Positions 1-7,464 of a stretch of 21,683 nucleotides of DNA are shown piece by piece. The DNA is from DASWJQ01 sp036397095 (lineage in GTDB: Bacteria > Chloroflexota > Anaerolineae > Anaerolineales > E44-bin32): positions 1 through 21,683 of the forward strand of contig DASWJQ010000129.1 in the NCBI GenBank assembly GCA_036397095.1, in the 5' to 3' direction. Each line of letters opens with the position of its first letter. The first letter of the stretch is position 1. Under the pieces are notes generated by a model. That model did not search any database. It had not been told where the DNA came from and saw nothing but the letters and a program-made list of their open reading frames with translations. The position numbers and the translations under genes are program-made.

Positions 1-302
1 CGACTTGGTCACCCGATGGTCAACTGGTGCTGTTTGACCAGGAGATTGGGGGCATCCGGCGGCTGGTGGTCACCCAGTACACCGAGGGCGGTGCACCCGA
101 GATCCGGGTGTGTTCCGATGGGCAACTGTCGGTTCAACCGATGGCCGAGCCCAGCTTCTCGCCCGACGGCCGCTGGCTTGTGTTTGAAACCTGGCCAACC
201 GGGGTATCACACAACATCGCACTCATGACCTTGAACTGCACCAGCTACGCCGCCCTCACCTCCGACAATGCACTCGACTTCGACGCCGCCTGGCGTCCTT
301 AG
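1..302 (+). CDS. C-terminal fragment of a TolB/PD40-type beta-propeller protein (5' end outside window)
   Basis: The reading frame is open from the window edge (in frame from base 3) to the TAG at 300-302, so only about the last 99 residues are present. Two short motifs, TWSPDGQLVLFD near the start and PSFSPDGRWLVFETW in the middle, are the SPDG-type blade motif of PD40/WD40-like repeats in TolB-type propellers. The fragment ends a few residues after DFDAAWRP, which is typical of a last blade. Its function cannot be told from the fragment; such proteins are often periplasmic, or are sensor or protease-linked propellers. It ends 35 bases before folD, but nothing shows a functional link with the purine genes. 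Confidence 0.75.
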   Translation, partial: TWSPDGQLVLFDQEIGGIRRLVVTQYTEGGAPEIRVCSDGQLSVQPMAEPSFSPDGRWLVFETWPTGVSHNIALMTLNCTSYAALTSDNALDFDAAWRP

Positions 303-337
303 CCCAACATCGCAGCCTTCAAGAAAGGATGACCCTC

Positions 338-1213
338 ATGCCGGCGAAAATCATCGACGGAAAAGCCATCGCGGCTGACCTGCGACAGCGGGTCGCCGAC
401 ATCGTCGTCCAGCGGAATGCCGCGGGCAAACCCCGGCCGGGCCTGGCGACTGTGTTGGTCGGCGACGACCCAGCTTCTCACAGCTACGTGCGCGGCAAGC
501 GTAAAGCCTGTGAGCAGGCCGGCATCGAGTCCTTCCACCATGAATTGCCGGCCAACACACCGCAGGCCGAGATCATCGCCCTCGTCGAGCAGCTCAATGC
601 CGATCGGCGCGTGAACGGCATCCTGGTGCAATTGCCGCTGCCCGACGGGATTGACGAAGAGGCTGTGCTGCGTCAGATCGACGTCGAAAAGGACGTCGAC
701 GGCTTTCACCCGCTCAATCTCGGGCGTCTGGCTCAGAAGGGCCGCGATCCATTTTTCACACCTTGCACGCCGGCAGGCATCCTGACTCTGCTCAAGACGG
801 CGGGTGCCGAACTGTCCGGCGCCCGGGCCGTTGTGCTGGGCCGTTCCAACATCGTCGGCATGCCGGTGTCGCTGCTGCTGGTGAAGGAAAACGCCACCGT
901 GACAATTTGCCATTCGCGCACCAAGGACTTGCCGGCGGTGACACGCCAGGCGGATGTGCTGGTGGCCGCCATTGGCCGGGCCGAGATGGTCAAGGGTGAT
1001 TGGATCCAGCCGGGCGCCCACGTTATCGACGTCGGCGTCAATCGGGTGGATGACCCATCAACCGAGCGCGGCTACCGGCTGGTGGGCGATGTCGACTACG
1101 ATCAAGCCATTGAGGTAGCGGGCGCTATCACGCCGGTGCCCGGCGGCGTCGGGCCGATGACGATTGCCATGCTGCTGCGCAACACGCTGACGGCTGCCGA
1201 ACGCGCCGACTGA
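338..1213 (+). CDS. folD: Bifunctional methylenetetrahydrofolate dehydrogenase / methenyltetrahydrofolate cyclohydrolase FolD
   Basis: A 291-residue cytoplasmic enzyme interconverting 5,10-methylene-, 5,10-methenyl- and 10-formyl-tetrahydrofolate with NADP. Visible family features are YVRGK with Tyr50 and catalytic Lys54, GILVQLPLP at 94-102, KDVDGF with Asp121, PCTPAGI at 142-148, the Rossmann-domain stretch GRSNIVGMP at 168-176, and the C-terminal signature TPVPGGVGPMT. Length is normal for the family. The ATG at 338 is preferred over the in-frame ATG at 329 because AAGGA at 325-329 gives a normal 8-base spacing for 338 and overlaps 329. The gene precedes the purine promoter at 1260, so it probably belongs to a different transcript. 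It could still serve one-carbon units released from purines. Confidence 0.96.
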   Translation: MPAKIIDGKAIAADLRQRVADIVVQRNAAGKPRPGLATVLVGDDPASHSYVRGKRKACEQAGIESFHHELPANTPQAEIIALVEQLNADRRVNGILVQLPLPDGIDEEAVLRQIDVEKDVDGFHPLNLGRLAQKGRDPFFTPCTPAGILTLLKTAGAELSGARAVVLGRSNIVGMPVSLLLVKENATVTICHSRTKDLPAVTRQADVLVAAIGRAEMVKGDWIQPGAHVIDVGVNRVDDPSTERGYRLVGDVDYDQAIEVAGAITPVPGGVGPMTIAMLLRNTLTAAERAD

Positions 1214-1247
1214 GCGGTCCGGACAAAGGAGTCCATACCAAAGTCAT

Positions 1248-1260
1248 ATTGTCTGACAAT
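1248..1260. promoter_or_regulatory. Perfect 13-bp palindrome, candidate operator of the purine operon
   Basis: ATTGTC-T-GACAAT is a perfect inverted repeat with a 1-base centre. It contains TTGTCTGACAA, which fits the TNGTNNNACNA pattern known for many GntR-family operators (best documented for the FadR branch). It ends on the first base of the -35 hexamer, so a bound protein would hinder RNA polymerase. The GntR/HutC regulator at 4519-5274, inside the operon this promoter would drive, is the obvious candidate ligand, giving autoregulation. The palindrome is seen; its use by this regulator is inferred. I did not notice a second copy in the other intergenic gaps. Confidence 0.55.
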
Positions 1261-1288
1261 TGACGCTGTCGGCCGCCGATGCTAAACT
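1260..1288 (+). promoter_or_regulatory. Sigma70-type promoter of the purine operon
   Basis: A TTGACG -35 box (1260-1265) and a TAAACT -10 box (1283-1288) are separated by exactly 17 bases. Transcription would begin near 1295, leaving a leader of about 19 bases that carries the GGGAGGA ribosome-binding site at 1304-1310. The TTG that begins the -35 box is also the earliest possible in-frame start of the next gene. The promoter therefore argues that the real start is the ATG at 1314. Confidence 0.6.
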
Positions 1289-1313
1289 GTCGACGGATGC
1301 ATCGGGAGGATCG

Positions 1314-2699
1314 ATGCCAACGCTGCTGCTCCGAAATGCCAACCTCCTCGCAACCATGGACGGGGCCCGCACCGAGATCCCCGACGGGGGTTTGTTCGCC
1401 CGTGACGGCTGGATCGAGCAGGTGGGGCCGACGGCCGAGCTTCCGGCCGAAGCCGATGAAGTTCTTGATCTGCGCAACCACCTATTACTCCCCGGTTTTG
1501 TCAACACCCATCACCACCTGTACCAGACCCTGACGCGCGCCATTCCGGCGGCGCAAGACGCCGACTTGTTCCATTGGCTCAAGACTCTGTATCCGATCTG
1601 GGCCCGGCTTCAGCCGGAGGACATTCGTGTTTCGGCCCAACTTGGCTTGGCTGAATTGGCCCTTTCGGGCTGTACCACCGCCTCCGACCACCTGTATCTG
1701 TTCCCCAACGGAAGCCGGTTGGACGATGAAATCGAAGCCGCAGCCGCTGTTGGGCTGCGGCTTCACGCGTCGCGCGGCTCGATGAGCCTGGGCGAGAGCC
1801 AGGGTGGCCTGCCACCAGACAGCGTCGTCGAAACCGAGGACGCCGTCCTCGAGGATACCCGCCGACTGATCGAGGCCTACCACGACTCGGAGCCGGGATC
1901 ATTGCTGCAAATCGTGGTAGCGCCGTGCTCACCCTTCTCCGTGACCGCCGATCTCATGCGCCAGTCGGCCGCATTGGCTCGCCAGTACGGCGTCCGGTTG
2001 CACACCCACCTGGCCGAAACCATCGACGAAGAGCGCTTCTGTCTGGAAACCTTTGGCCAGCGACCGGTTGGCTACGCCGAAGACTTGGATTGGGCGGGCG
2101 ACGATGTCTGGTACGCCCACGCTGTGCACGTCAACTCGGAAGAGATTGGCCGCATGGCCCAGGACGGCACCGGGGTGGCGCACTGCCCTAGTTCGAACAT
2201 GCGCCTAGGTTCGGGCATTGCGCCGGTGCTCAAGTACCTGCACGCCGGCGTGCCGGTGGGGGTGGGGGTCGACGGGTCAGCCAGCAATGATAGCTCGCAC
2301 CTGCTGGCGGAAACCAGGCTGGCCATGCTGCTGTCGCGGGTTGGCGCCGCGCCGACTGCAGTTGGCGAAGAACCGGGCGAAATGATGGCGGCCCGGACGG
2401 CGCTGACGCTGGCCACCGTTGGCGGGGCGGCCGTCCTGGGCCGCACCGATATCGGCTCGCTCGAGCCGGGCAAATGCGCCGACTTCATTGCCATCCATCT
2501 GGATCAGGTCCCGTTCGCCGGTGCTCAATCCGATCCGCTGGCGGCAGTCCTGCTGTGCTCCCCGGTCAACGTCGACTTCAACTACGTGCATGGCCGGGCG
2601 GTTGTCGCCAATGGCCAGCTGACAGGCATCGAACTGCCAACCTTGGTCGAACGACATAACCACGCCTCCCGCCGACTGTTGCATGGCGGGCCAGCTTGA
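1314..2699 (+). CDS. Amidohydrolase of the 8-oxoguanine deaminase / SsnA-like family
   Basis: A 461-residue zinc amidohydrolase (TIM barrel, cytosine deaminase/TRZ-ATZ branch) that should deaminate a purine base. It closely resembles 8-oxoguanine deaminase, whose product is urate: NTHHHLYQTLTRA with metal ligands His66 and His68, RGSMSLG followed by GGLPPDSVV, APCSPFSV, HTHLAET with His230, His232 and Glu235, a further ligand candidate His269 in AHAVH, and Asp320 in GVDGSASND. The ATG at 1314 is preceded by GGGAGGA at a short spacing and lies just after the promoter. A longer form from the TTG at 1260 would place the -35 box inside the coding region. The stop overlaps the start region of adenine deaminase. 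Guanine, isoguanine or hydroxyatrazine-type substrates cannot be excluded from sequence. Role in purine use is strong by context; exact substrate is moderate. Confidence 0.85.
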   Translation: MPTLLLRNANLLATMDGARTEIPDGGLFARDGWIEQVGPTAELPAEADEVLDLRNHLLLPGFVNTHHHLYQTLTRAIPAAQDADLFHWLKTLYPIWARLQPEDIRVSAQLGLAELALSGCTTASDHLYLFPNGSRLDDEIEAAAAVGLRLHASRGSMSLGESQGGLPPDSVVETEDAVLEDTRRLIEAYHDSEPGSLLQIVVAPCSPFSVTADLMRQSAALARQYGVRLHTHLAETIDEERFCLETFGQRPVGYAEDLDWAGDDVWYAHAVHVNSEEIGRMAQDGTGVAHCPSSNMRLGSGIAPVLKYLHAGVPVGVGVDGSASNDSSHLLAETRLAMLLSRVGAAPTAVGEEPGEMMAARTALTLATVGGAAVLGRTDIGSLEPGKCADFIAIHLDQVPFAGAQSDPLAAVLLCSPVNVDFNYVHGRAVVANGQLTGIELPTLVERHNHASRRLLHGGPA

Positions 2700-2710
2700 G
2701 GGAGGCTCGG

Positions 2711-4522
2711 TTGCCTAAACCGAATTCGGCAGCCGAGTGGTCGGCCATCAGCCGCCGCTTGGTCGAGGTGGCGATGGGTCGGCAGCCGGCCGACCTGATC
2801 CTGCGCAACGGCCGCTGGGTCTGCGTGCAATCCGGCGAGATTCTCGATGGAACCGACATTGCCATCTCCGGCGATCGGATCGCCTATGTTGGGCCCGAGG
2901 GCTCGCACGCACAGGGGCCGCAGACGCAGGTGGTGGAGGTTGCCGGGCGCTACCTTGTCCCGGGTCTGCTCGACGGACACATGCACGTCGAGTCGGGCAT
3001 GGTGACGGTGACTGAATTTGTGCGGGCCGTTGTCCCCCACGGCACGACGGGCATGTTTATCGACCCCCATGAGATTGCCAACGTCTTTGGTCTGGAAGGC
3101 GTGCGGCTAATGGTTGACGAGGCGGTGGTCCAGCCGATCCACGTCTGGGTGCAGATGCCGTCGTGCGTGCCGTCGGCGCCCGGTTTGGAGACGGCCGGCG
3201 CCAGCCTGGGGCCGGCCGAGGTGGCCGAGGCCATGACCTGGCCCGGGATTATCGGCCTAGGTGAGATGATGAACTTCCCCGGCGTATTTCAAGGGGACGA
3301 CAAGCTGCACGCCGAAATGGCCGAGACGCGGCTGTCCGGCAAGGTCATCGGCGGCCACTATGCCTCGGGCAACCTGGGATTGCCGTTCCACGGCTACGTC
3401 GCCGGCGGACCAGAAGACGATCATGAGGGGACGCGCAAAGAAGACGCCATCGCCCGCGTGCGCCAGGGGATGAAGGCCATGCTGAGGCTTGGGTCGGCCT
3501 GGTACGACGTGGCCAGCCAAATCCGGGCGATCATCGACGATGGTCTCGATCCGCGGCATTTCATGCTGGTGACCGATGACAGCCACTCGGGGACGTTGGT
3601 GAATGAGGGGCATATGGACCGGGTCGTGCGCCACGCCATCGAGCAAGGGCTGGCGCCGTTGACCGCAATCCAGATGGCCACCCTGAACACGGCCGAGCAT
3701 TTTGGAGTGGCGCGTGACGTCGGCCAGATTGCACCCGGCCGCTACGCCGACGTGCTTGTCGTCAGCGATCTGGAAAACATGGTGATCGACCAGGTGTACG
3801 CAGGTGGAGTCTTGGCCGCCGAGTCCGGTGCCCTGCAACTCGAAGTGCCCGCTTTCAGCTATCCCGAACACGTGCGCAACTCGGTCAAGCTGGCCCGCCC
3901 GCTCACGGCGGCCGACTTTGCGTTGAAGCACTCCGGCAGCGGCCCAGTCGAGGCCAGGGTGATCGGCGTGATCGAGAACCAGGCGCCAACCCAGGCACTG
4001 ACGAAGACCGTCGAGGTGGCTGACGGTCAGCTGGTGTTGGATCGGGCTACCGACCTGGCCAAGGTTGCACTGGTAGAGCGTCACCAGGGGACCGGCGAAG
4101 TCCAGCTGGGACTGGTCACGGGATTCGGTTTCGATCTGCCTTGCGCCGTCGCTTCGACGGTCGCCCACGATTCGCATCACATGCTGGTCGTGGGCACAGA
4201 CGACGAGTCGATGGTGGTGGCTGCCAACCGGTTGGCCGAGGTTGGCGGCGGCCAGATTGTCGTGCGCCGGGGTGAACCTATCGCCCTGATTGAGCTGCCG
4301 ATCGCCGGCCTGATGTCCGACCAGCGGGCCGAGGTCGTGGCCGCCCAGGCCGAAGCCCTGTTAGCTGCGTTGCGGGCGTGCGGCTGCCAGCTCAACAACG
4401 CCAATATGCAGCTCAGTCTGCTGGCGTTGGTGGTGATCCCGGCGCTCCGTATTTCCGATAAGGGACTGGTTGACGTGGACTCATTTCGAGTTGTGCCGGT
4501 GATTGCCGGCGAGAGAGAATGA
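2711..4522 (+). CDS. ade: Adenine deaminase
   Basis: A protein of about 603 residues converting adenine to hypoxanthine and ammonia in the cytoplasm. It aligns by eye along its length with the Ade/AdeC family: DGHMHVESG with metal ligands His90 and His92, DPHEIANVFG with His120, PSCVPS, LGEMMNFPGV with Glu185, GGHYASG with His216, TDDSH with Asp289-Asp290, then NTAEHFGV. The C-terminal adenine deaminase domain ends with LSLLALVVIPALRISDKGL. The TTG at 2711 is chosen because GAGGGAGG (2698-2705) sits 5 bases upstream. An in-frame TTG at 2696 would overlap the previous stop and has no ribosome site of its own. The stop overlaps the regulator start as ATGA, implying coupling. Length is slightly above the usual 570-590. 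Confidence 0.93.
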   Translation: MPKPNSAAEWSAISRRLVEVAMGRQPADLILRNGRWVCVQSGEILDGTDIAISGDRIAYVGPEGSHAQGPQTQVVEVAGRYLVPGLLDGHMHVESGMVTVTEFVRAVVPHGTTGMFIDPHEIANVFGLEGVRLMVDEAVVQPIHVWVQMPSCVPSAPGLETAGASLGPAEVAEAMTWPGIIGLGEMMNFPGVFQGDDKLHAEMAETRLSGKVIGGHYASGNLGLPFHGYVAGGPEDDHEGTRKEDAIARVRQGMKAMLRLGSAWYDVASQIRAIIDDGLDPRHFMLVTDDSHSGTLVNEGHMDRVVRHAIEQGLAPLTAIQMATLNTAEHFGVARDVGQIAPGRYADVLVVSDLENMVIDQVYAGGVLAAESGALQLEVPAFSYPEHVRNSVKLARPLTAADFALKHSGSGPVEARVIGVIENQAPTQALTKTVEVADGQLVLDRATDLAKVALVERHQGTGEVQLGLVTGFGFDLPCAVASTVAHDSHHMLVVGTDDESMVVAANRLAEVGGGQIVVRRGEPIALIELPIAGLMSDQRAEVVAAQAEALLAALRACGCQLNNANMQLSLLALVVIPALRISDKGLVDVDSFRVVPVIAGERE

Positions 4523-5274
4523 TGGCCAAGAAGTCCACTGCCAAAGGCGACAACCGCCCGCTGTACCAGAAGACGGCCGACACACTGGGGGTGCTGCTGG
4601 CCAAATCGGCCCCGGGCACATTCCTACCTTCCGAGCCGGAGCTGGCGCAGCAGTTGGGTGTCTCACGCTCGACGCTGCGCGAAGCCATGCGCCTGTACGA
4701 AGCCCGCGGGCTGGTTATCCGCCGCCGTGGCGTAGGCACCTTCATCGCCAAGCCGCCGCAGGTGATTGAAACCGGCCTCGAGGTCCTGTCGAGCATCGAG
4801 ACGCTGGCGGCCCAGATTGGCGTTGCGCTCGAGTCAACCGAGTTGGCGGTCGTGGTCCGGCCGGCCGGTACGGAGGACGGCCAACAACTGGGCGTGCCGG
4901 CAACGGCGCAAGTGACCGAGCTGTCACGCGTCATCCTGGCCGACGGCCGGCCGGTGGGTTATCTGGTCGACTGCCTGCCGCAAGACGTGCTGCAGCCGGA
5001 CGACATTGGTACCGATTTTTCTGGTTCCGTGCTGGCTCTGTTGATCCGTCGCGGTGATCTTCATCTGAATCGCTCACGCGCCGAGATCACCGCCATCCCG
5101 GCCGAGCCGGACATCGCCGAGGCGCTTCATATACACCCGGGCGACGTCCTGCTTTATCTGGAAGCCCGCCTGTACAACGACAGCGATCGCGTGATCGACC
5201 ATTCGCGGTCGTATTTCCTGCCCGGCACCTTCCGCTTCCATATCGTACGCCGCGTCCAGCAAGCGCTGGCCTAG
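4519..5274 (+). CDS. GntR-family transcriptional regulator, HutC/UTRA type
   Basis: A 251-residue DNA-binding regulator. Residues about 15-77 form the winged helix-turn-helix, with LPSEPELAQQLGVSRSTLREAM as recognition region (positions 36-57) and the wing RRRGVGTFIAK. Residues about 95-245 look like a UTRA ligand-binding domain, as in HutC and related repressors that sense small metabolites. The start overlaps the adenine deaminase stop (ATGA at 4519-4522); a second ATG follows immediately at 4522, so the first Met is ambiguous by one codon. Its place inside the purine gene set suggests it controls that operon, probably through the palindrome at 1248-1260, with a purine or catabolic intermediate as ligand. 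That link and the ligand are inference. Confidence 0.88.
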   Translation: MMAKKSTAKGDNRPLYQKTADTLGVLLAKSAPGTFLPSEPELAQQLGVSRSTLREAMRLYEARGLVIRRRGVGTFIAKPPQVIETGLEVLSSIETLAAQIGVALESTELAVVVRPAGTEDGQQLGVPATAQVTELSRVILADGRPVGYLVDCLPQDVLQPDDIGTDFSGSVLALLIRRGDLHLNRSRAEITAIPAEPDIAEALHIHPGDVLLYLEARLYNDSDRVIDHSRSYFLPGTFRFHIVRRVQQALA

Positions 5275-5275
5275 T

Positions 5276-5293
5276 CCCACCCGAACCGGTGGG
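5276..5293 (+). other. Small hairpin between the regulator and the carbamoyltransferase gene
   Basis: CCCACC (5276-5281) and GGTGGG (5288-5293) form a 6-bp stem with a 6-base loop. It begins right after the regulator stop and lacks a following T-run, so it is not a classical terminator. It may set mRNA stability or partial attenuation between regulator and enzyme genes. Confidence 0.35.
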
Positions 5294-5322
5294 TTGCCTG
5301 AGGAAAGGCTTGGAGAAGAGCA

Positions 5323-6273
5323 ATGCGTAGTTTTTCAGGTCGAGACATCCTGTCTCTCAAAGGGTTCGAGCGCGAGGAATACTTCCGCGTTTTCGAAGCT
5401 GCCGATGAATTGGCCCCGTTTGCGCGGGACCGGACCAACACCGATCTGCTGGCCGAAAAGACGCTCGTGACCGCGTTCTACCAGCCAAGCACCCGCACCC
5501 GCCTGGCCCATGAAGCCGCCATGCTGCGGCTCGGCGGCCGGGTCACCGGCTTCTCAGACGTCAAGAACACCCGTGCCGGCGACTTCTACCAGGAGTCGAT
5601 CAAGGACACCGTCCACATGCTGGAGTACTACGGCGACGTGATTGTGATGCGCCATTTCCAGCAGGGTGCGCCGGCCGAAGCCGCCCGCTGGGCCTCAATT
5701 CCCATCATCAACGCCGGCGACGGCTGGGGCGAGCACCCGACCCAGGTGCTGACCGACATGTACACCATCTGGAATGAGCTCGGTACACTCGACGGGCTGC
5801 ACTTCCTGTTGGTTGGCGACATGCGCATGCGCACCATGCATTCAATGAGCTACGCCATGTCTCAGTTTGACATCGAAGCCACCTACATCGCCCCCGAAGA
5901 CATGTCGCTGACCGACGAGTTCAAGGAAGAGCTTGATGGCCTCAACCTGCGCTACCGCGAGGTGGAACACATCGACGAAGCCATCGCCGACGCCGACGTG
6001 ATCTACATGGAGCCGGTCGTGCAGCCGGACTACACGAAGGCGCGCGACGAACGCTCGGGTGACGTTGGCATGACCCCGTCAAACTACCAGGTGACCAAGG
6101 CGCTGATGCGCAAGGCCAAGCCGGATTCGATCATTCTGCACTCGCTGCCGCGCATGGACGAACTACTGGCCGAGGTCGACGACACACGCCACGCCCGCTA
6201 CTGGGTCGAGGCCTTCAACGGCGTCGTCGTCCGCATGTCGCTGCTGGCGTTGGTGTTGGGCAAGATGGAGTAG
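5323..6273 (+). CDS. Aspartate-carbamoyltransferase-like enzyme, probably with a different substrate
   Basis: A 316-residue two-domain transcarbamoylase. The carbamoyl-phosphate half has QPSTRTR at 50-56, VMRH, AGDGWGEHPTQ and VLTDMYTI. The C-terminal half has GDMRMRTMHS, HSLPRMDEL and VRMSLLALVLG, all PyrB-like. Two ATCase features look altered. The loop supplying Lys84 in E. coli PyrB (KKGET) aligns with RAGDFYQES, which lacks the lysine and appears longer. The aspartate-binding YMTRVQKER aligns with YMEPVVQPDY, losing the Arg229 equivalent. This, together with no other pyrimidine gene nearby and a regulator, second carbamoyltransferase and carbamate kinase around it, suggests a catabolic enzyme acting on another amine or ureido compound. 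Ordinary PyrB remains possible. GGAG at 5312-5315 supports this start. Confidence 0.8.
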   Translation: MRSFSGRDILSLKGFEREEYFRVFEAADELAPFARDRTNTDLLAEKTLVTAFYQPSTRTRLAHEAAMLRLGGRVTGFSDVKNTRAGDFYQESIKDTVHMLEYYGDVIVMRHFQQGAPAEAARWASIPIINAGDGWGEHPTQVLTDMYTIWNELGTLDGLHFLLVGDMRMRTMHSMSYAMSQFDIEATYIAPEDMSLTDEFKEELDGLNLRYREVEHIDEAIADADVIYMEPVVQPDYTKARDERSGDVGMTPSNYQVTKALMRKAKPDSIILHSLPRMDELLAEVDDTRHARYWVEAFNGVVVRMSLLALVLGKME

Positions 6274-6290
6274 GGAATGGGATGGTGGAC

Positions 6291-6434
6291 ATGTGACAAG
6301 TGATTAGTGACAGGTGGTAAGAGACAGATGATACGGGGCACGTGCCTTTGCCCGTGGGGAGAGTCAAGGGCCGAAGGAAGAATCGCGTCGGCGCTCTTAC
6401 CCTCTATCACCTGTTACATATCACGTATCACACG
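6291..6434. repeat. MITE-like imperfect inverted repeat between the two carbamoyltransferase genes
   Basis: The 195-base gap between the two carbamoyltransferase genes is unlike the neighbouring coding DNA and is built from GTGACA/GTGATA-type words. The left arm (6291-6323) and the reverse complement of the right arm (6394-6434) share ATGTGAcaaGTGAT-like and ACAGGTG...GTAAGAG segments; the right arm is longer by several bases. The centre includes the 10-bp palindrome GGCACGTGCC at 6337-6346. There is no coding capacity. The structure fits a small palindromic mobile element or a folded RNA. It interrupts an otherwise compact operon, so transcripts must read through it or restart after it. Confidence 0.6.
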
Positions 6435-6468
6435 TTTCCAAAGAATCGACTGACTGGAGACACTTCAA

Positions 6469-7449
6469 ATGCAAACCTACCTCAGGGGCCGCGATCTCAT
6501 CAGCGATCTCGATTTCTCGAAAGAGGAAGTCGAGACGGTGCTTGACGTGGCCTTCGACCTGAAGCGCAAGCGGGCGCTGGGTGAGCCGCACGCCTACCTG
6601 CGGGATAAGGTGTTGGCGATGCTGTTCTTCTTCAGCAGCACACGCACCCGCGGTTCGTTCGAGGCCGGCATGGCCCAGCTCGGTGGCCATGCAGCCTTCA
6701 TCGAATCGCGTACGACACAGATCTCGCACGGCGACACAGAGAAGGAGATGGGCGAAATCTTCGGCCGCTACTTTGACGGCATCGCCATCCGCCACGTCGA
6801 CTGGGGCACCGGCAACCGCTACCTCAACCTGGTGGCCGGCGCCTCGCGCGTGCCGGTGCTCAATATGCAGTGCGACTACTACCATCCCCACCAGTGCCTG
6901 GCCGACTTGATGACGATCTTCGAGAAGAAGGGTCGGGATCTGCGCGGAAAGCGTATTGCAATTTCCTGGGCCTACGCCGCTTCCTATCTCAAGCCGATCT
7001 CGGTGCCGCAGTCGCTAATCCTGCAGATGCCGCGCTTTGGCTTGGATGTGACCCTGGCGCACCCACCCGAGTTCGGTTTGATGCCCGATCTGGTTGACGA
7101 AGCCAAAGCCTTGGCCAAGAAGCATGGGACTGCCTTCGACACGACGGAAAGCATGGAAGAAGGCCTGAAGGGCGCCGATATTGTGTACGCTAAGTCGTGG
7201 GGGCCCTTGCTTACGACGCAGGACGCCGACGAAGGCAAGAAGATCCAGGACCAACACAAGGATTGGATCACCGACGCCAGGAAGATGGCGCTGGCCGACA
7301 AGGATGCCGTTTACATGCATCCGCTGCCGGCCGACCGCAATGTTGAGGTCACGGATGAAGTGATCGATGGCTCCCAGAGTGTGGTCTTTGACCAGGCCGA
7401 GAACCGGCTACATGCCCAGAAGGCCGTTATGGCCTTAACGATGGCCTGA
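6469..7449 (+). CDS. YgeW-type (knotted) carbamoyltransferase, ornithine-carbamoyltransferase superfamily
   Basis: A 326-residue transcarbamoylase with FFSSTRTRGSFE and HPHQCLADLMTI in the carbamoyl-phosphate domain. The second domain resembles E. coli YgeW more than ArgF: WAYAASYLKPISVPQ corresponds to WAYSPSYGKPLSVPQ, then RFGLDVTLAHP, SMEEGLKGADIVYAKSWGP and QHKDW. The KP-x-SVPQ stretch lies where knotted transcarbamoylases (YgeW, acetyl- and succinyl-ornithine enzymes) carry their extra loop. The ornithine motif HCLP of OTC is HPLP here (MHPLPADR), so ornithine is unlikely. YgeW genes belong to anaerobic purine/urate clusters, where a carbamoyl group is thought to be released as carbamoyl phosphate; carbamate kinase follows 15 bases later. 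GGAG at 6456-6459 precedes the ATG. About 70 residues shorter than E. coli YgeW. Confidence 0.85.
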   Translation: MQTYLRGRDLISDLDFSKEEVETVLDVAFDLKRKRALGEPHAYLRDKVLAMLFFFSSTRTRGSFEAGMAQLGGHAAFIESRTTQISHGDTEKEMGEIFGRYFDGIAIRHVDWGTGNRYLNLVAGASRVPVLNMQCDYYHPHQCLADLMTIFEKKGRDLRGKRIAISWAYAASYLKPISVPQSLILQMPRFGLDVTLAHPPEFGLMPDLVDEAKALAKKHGTAFDTTESMEEGLKGADIVYAKSWGPLLTTQDADEGKKIQDQHKDWITDARKMALADKDAVYMHPLPADRNVEVTDEVIDGSQSVVFDQAENRLHAQKAVMALTMA

Positions 7450-7464
7450 CCAGGAGAAGGAAGG

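Noticed and set aside
299..1021. 240-codon minus-strand frame opposite folD
   Set aside because: Shadow of folD, which is certain from its motifs.
1260..1313. Longer start (TTG at 1260) for the deaminase
   Set aside because: That TTG is the beginning of a good -35 box, and the ATG at 1314 has GGGAGGA and matches the family N-terminus.
5323..7449. Reading the two carbamoyltransferases as housekeeping pyrB and argF
   Set aside because: No other pyrimidine or arginine genes are near, the substrate motifs deviate, and carbamate kinase, purine deaminases and importer form the context. Not fully excluded for the first gene.
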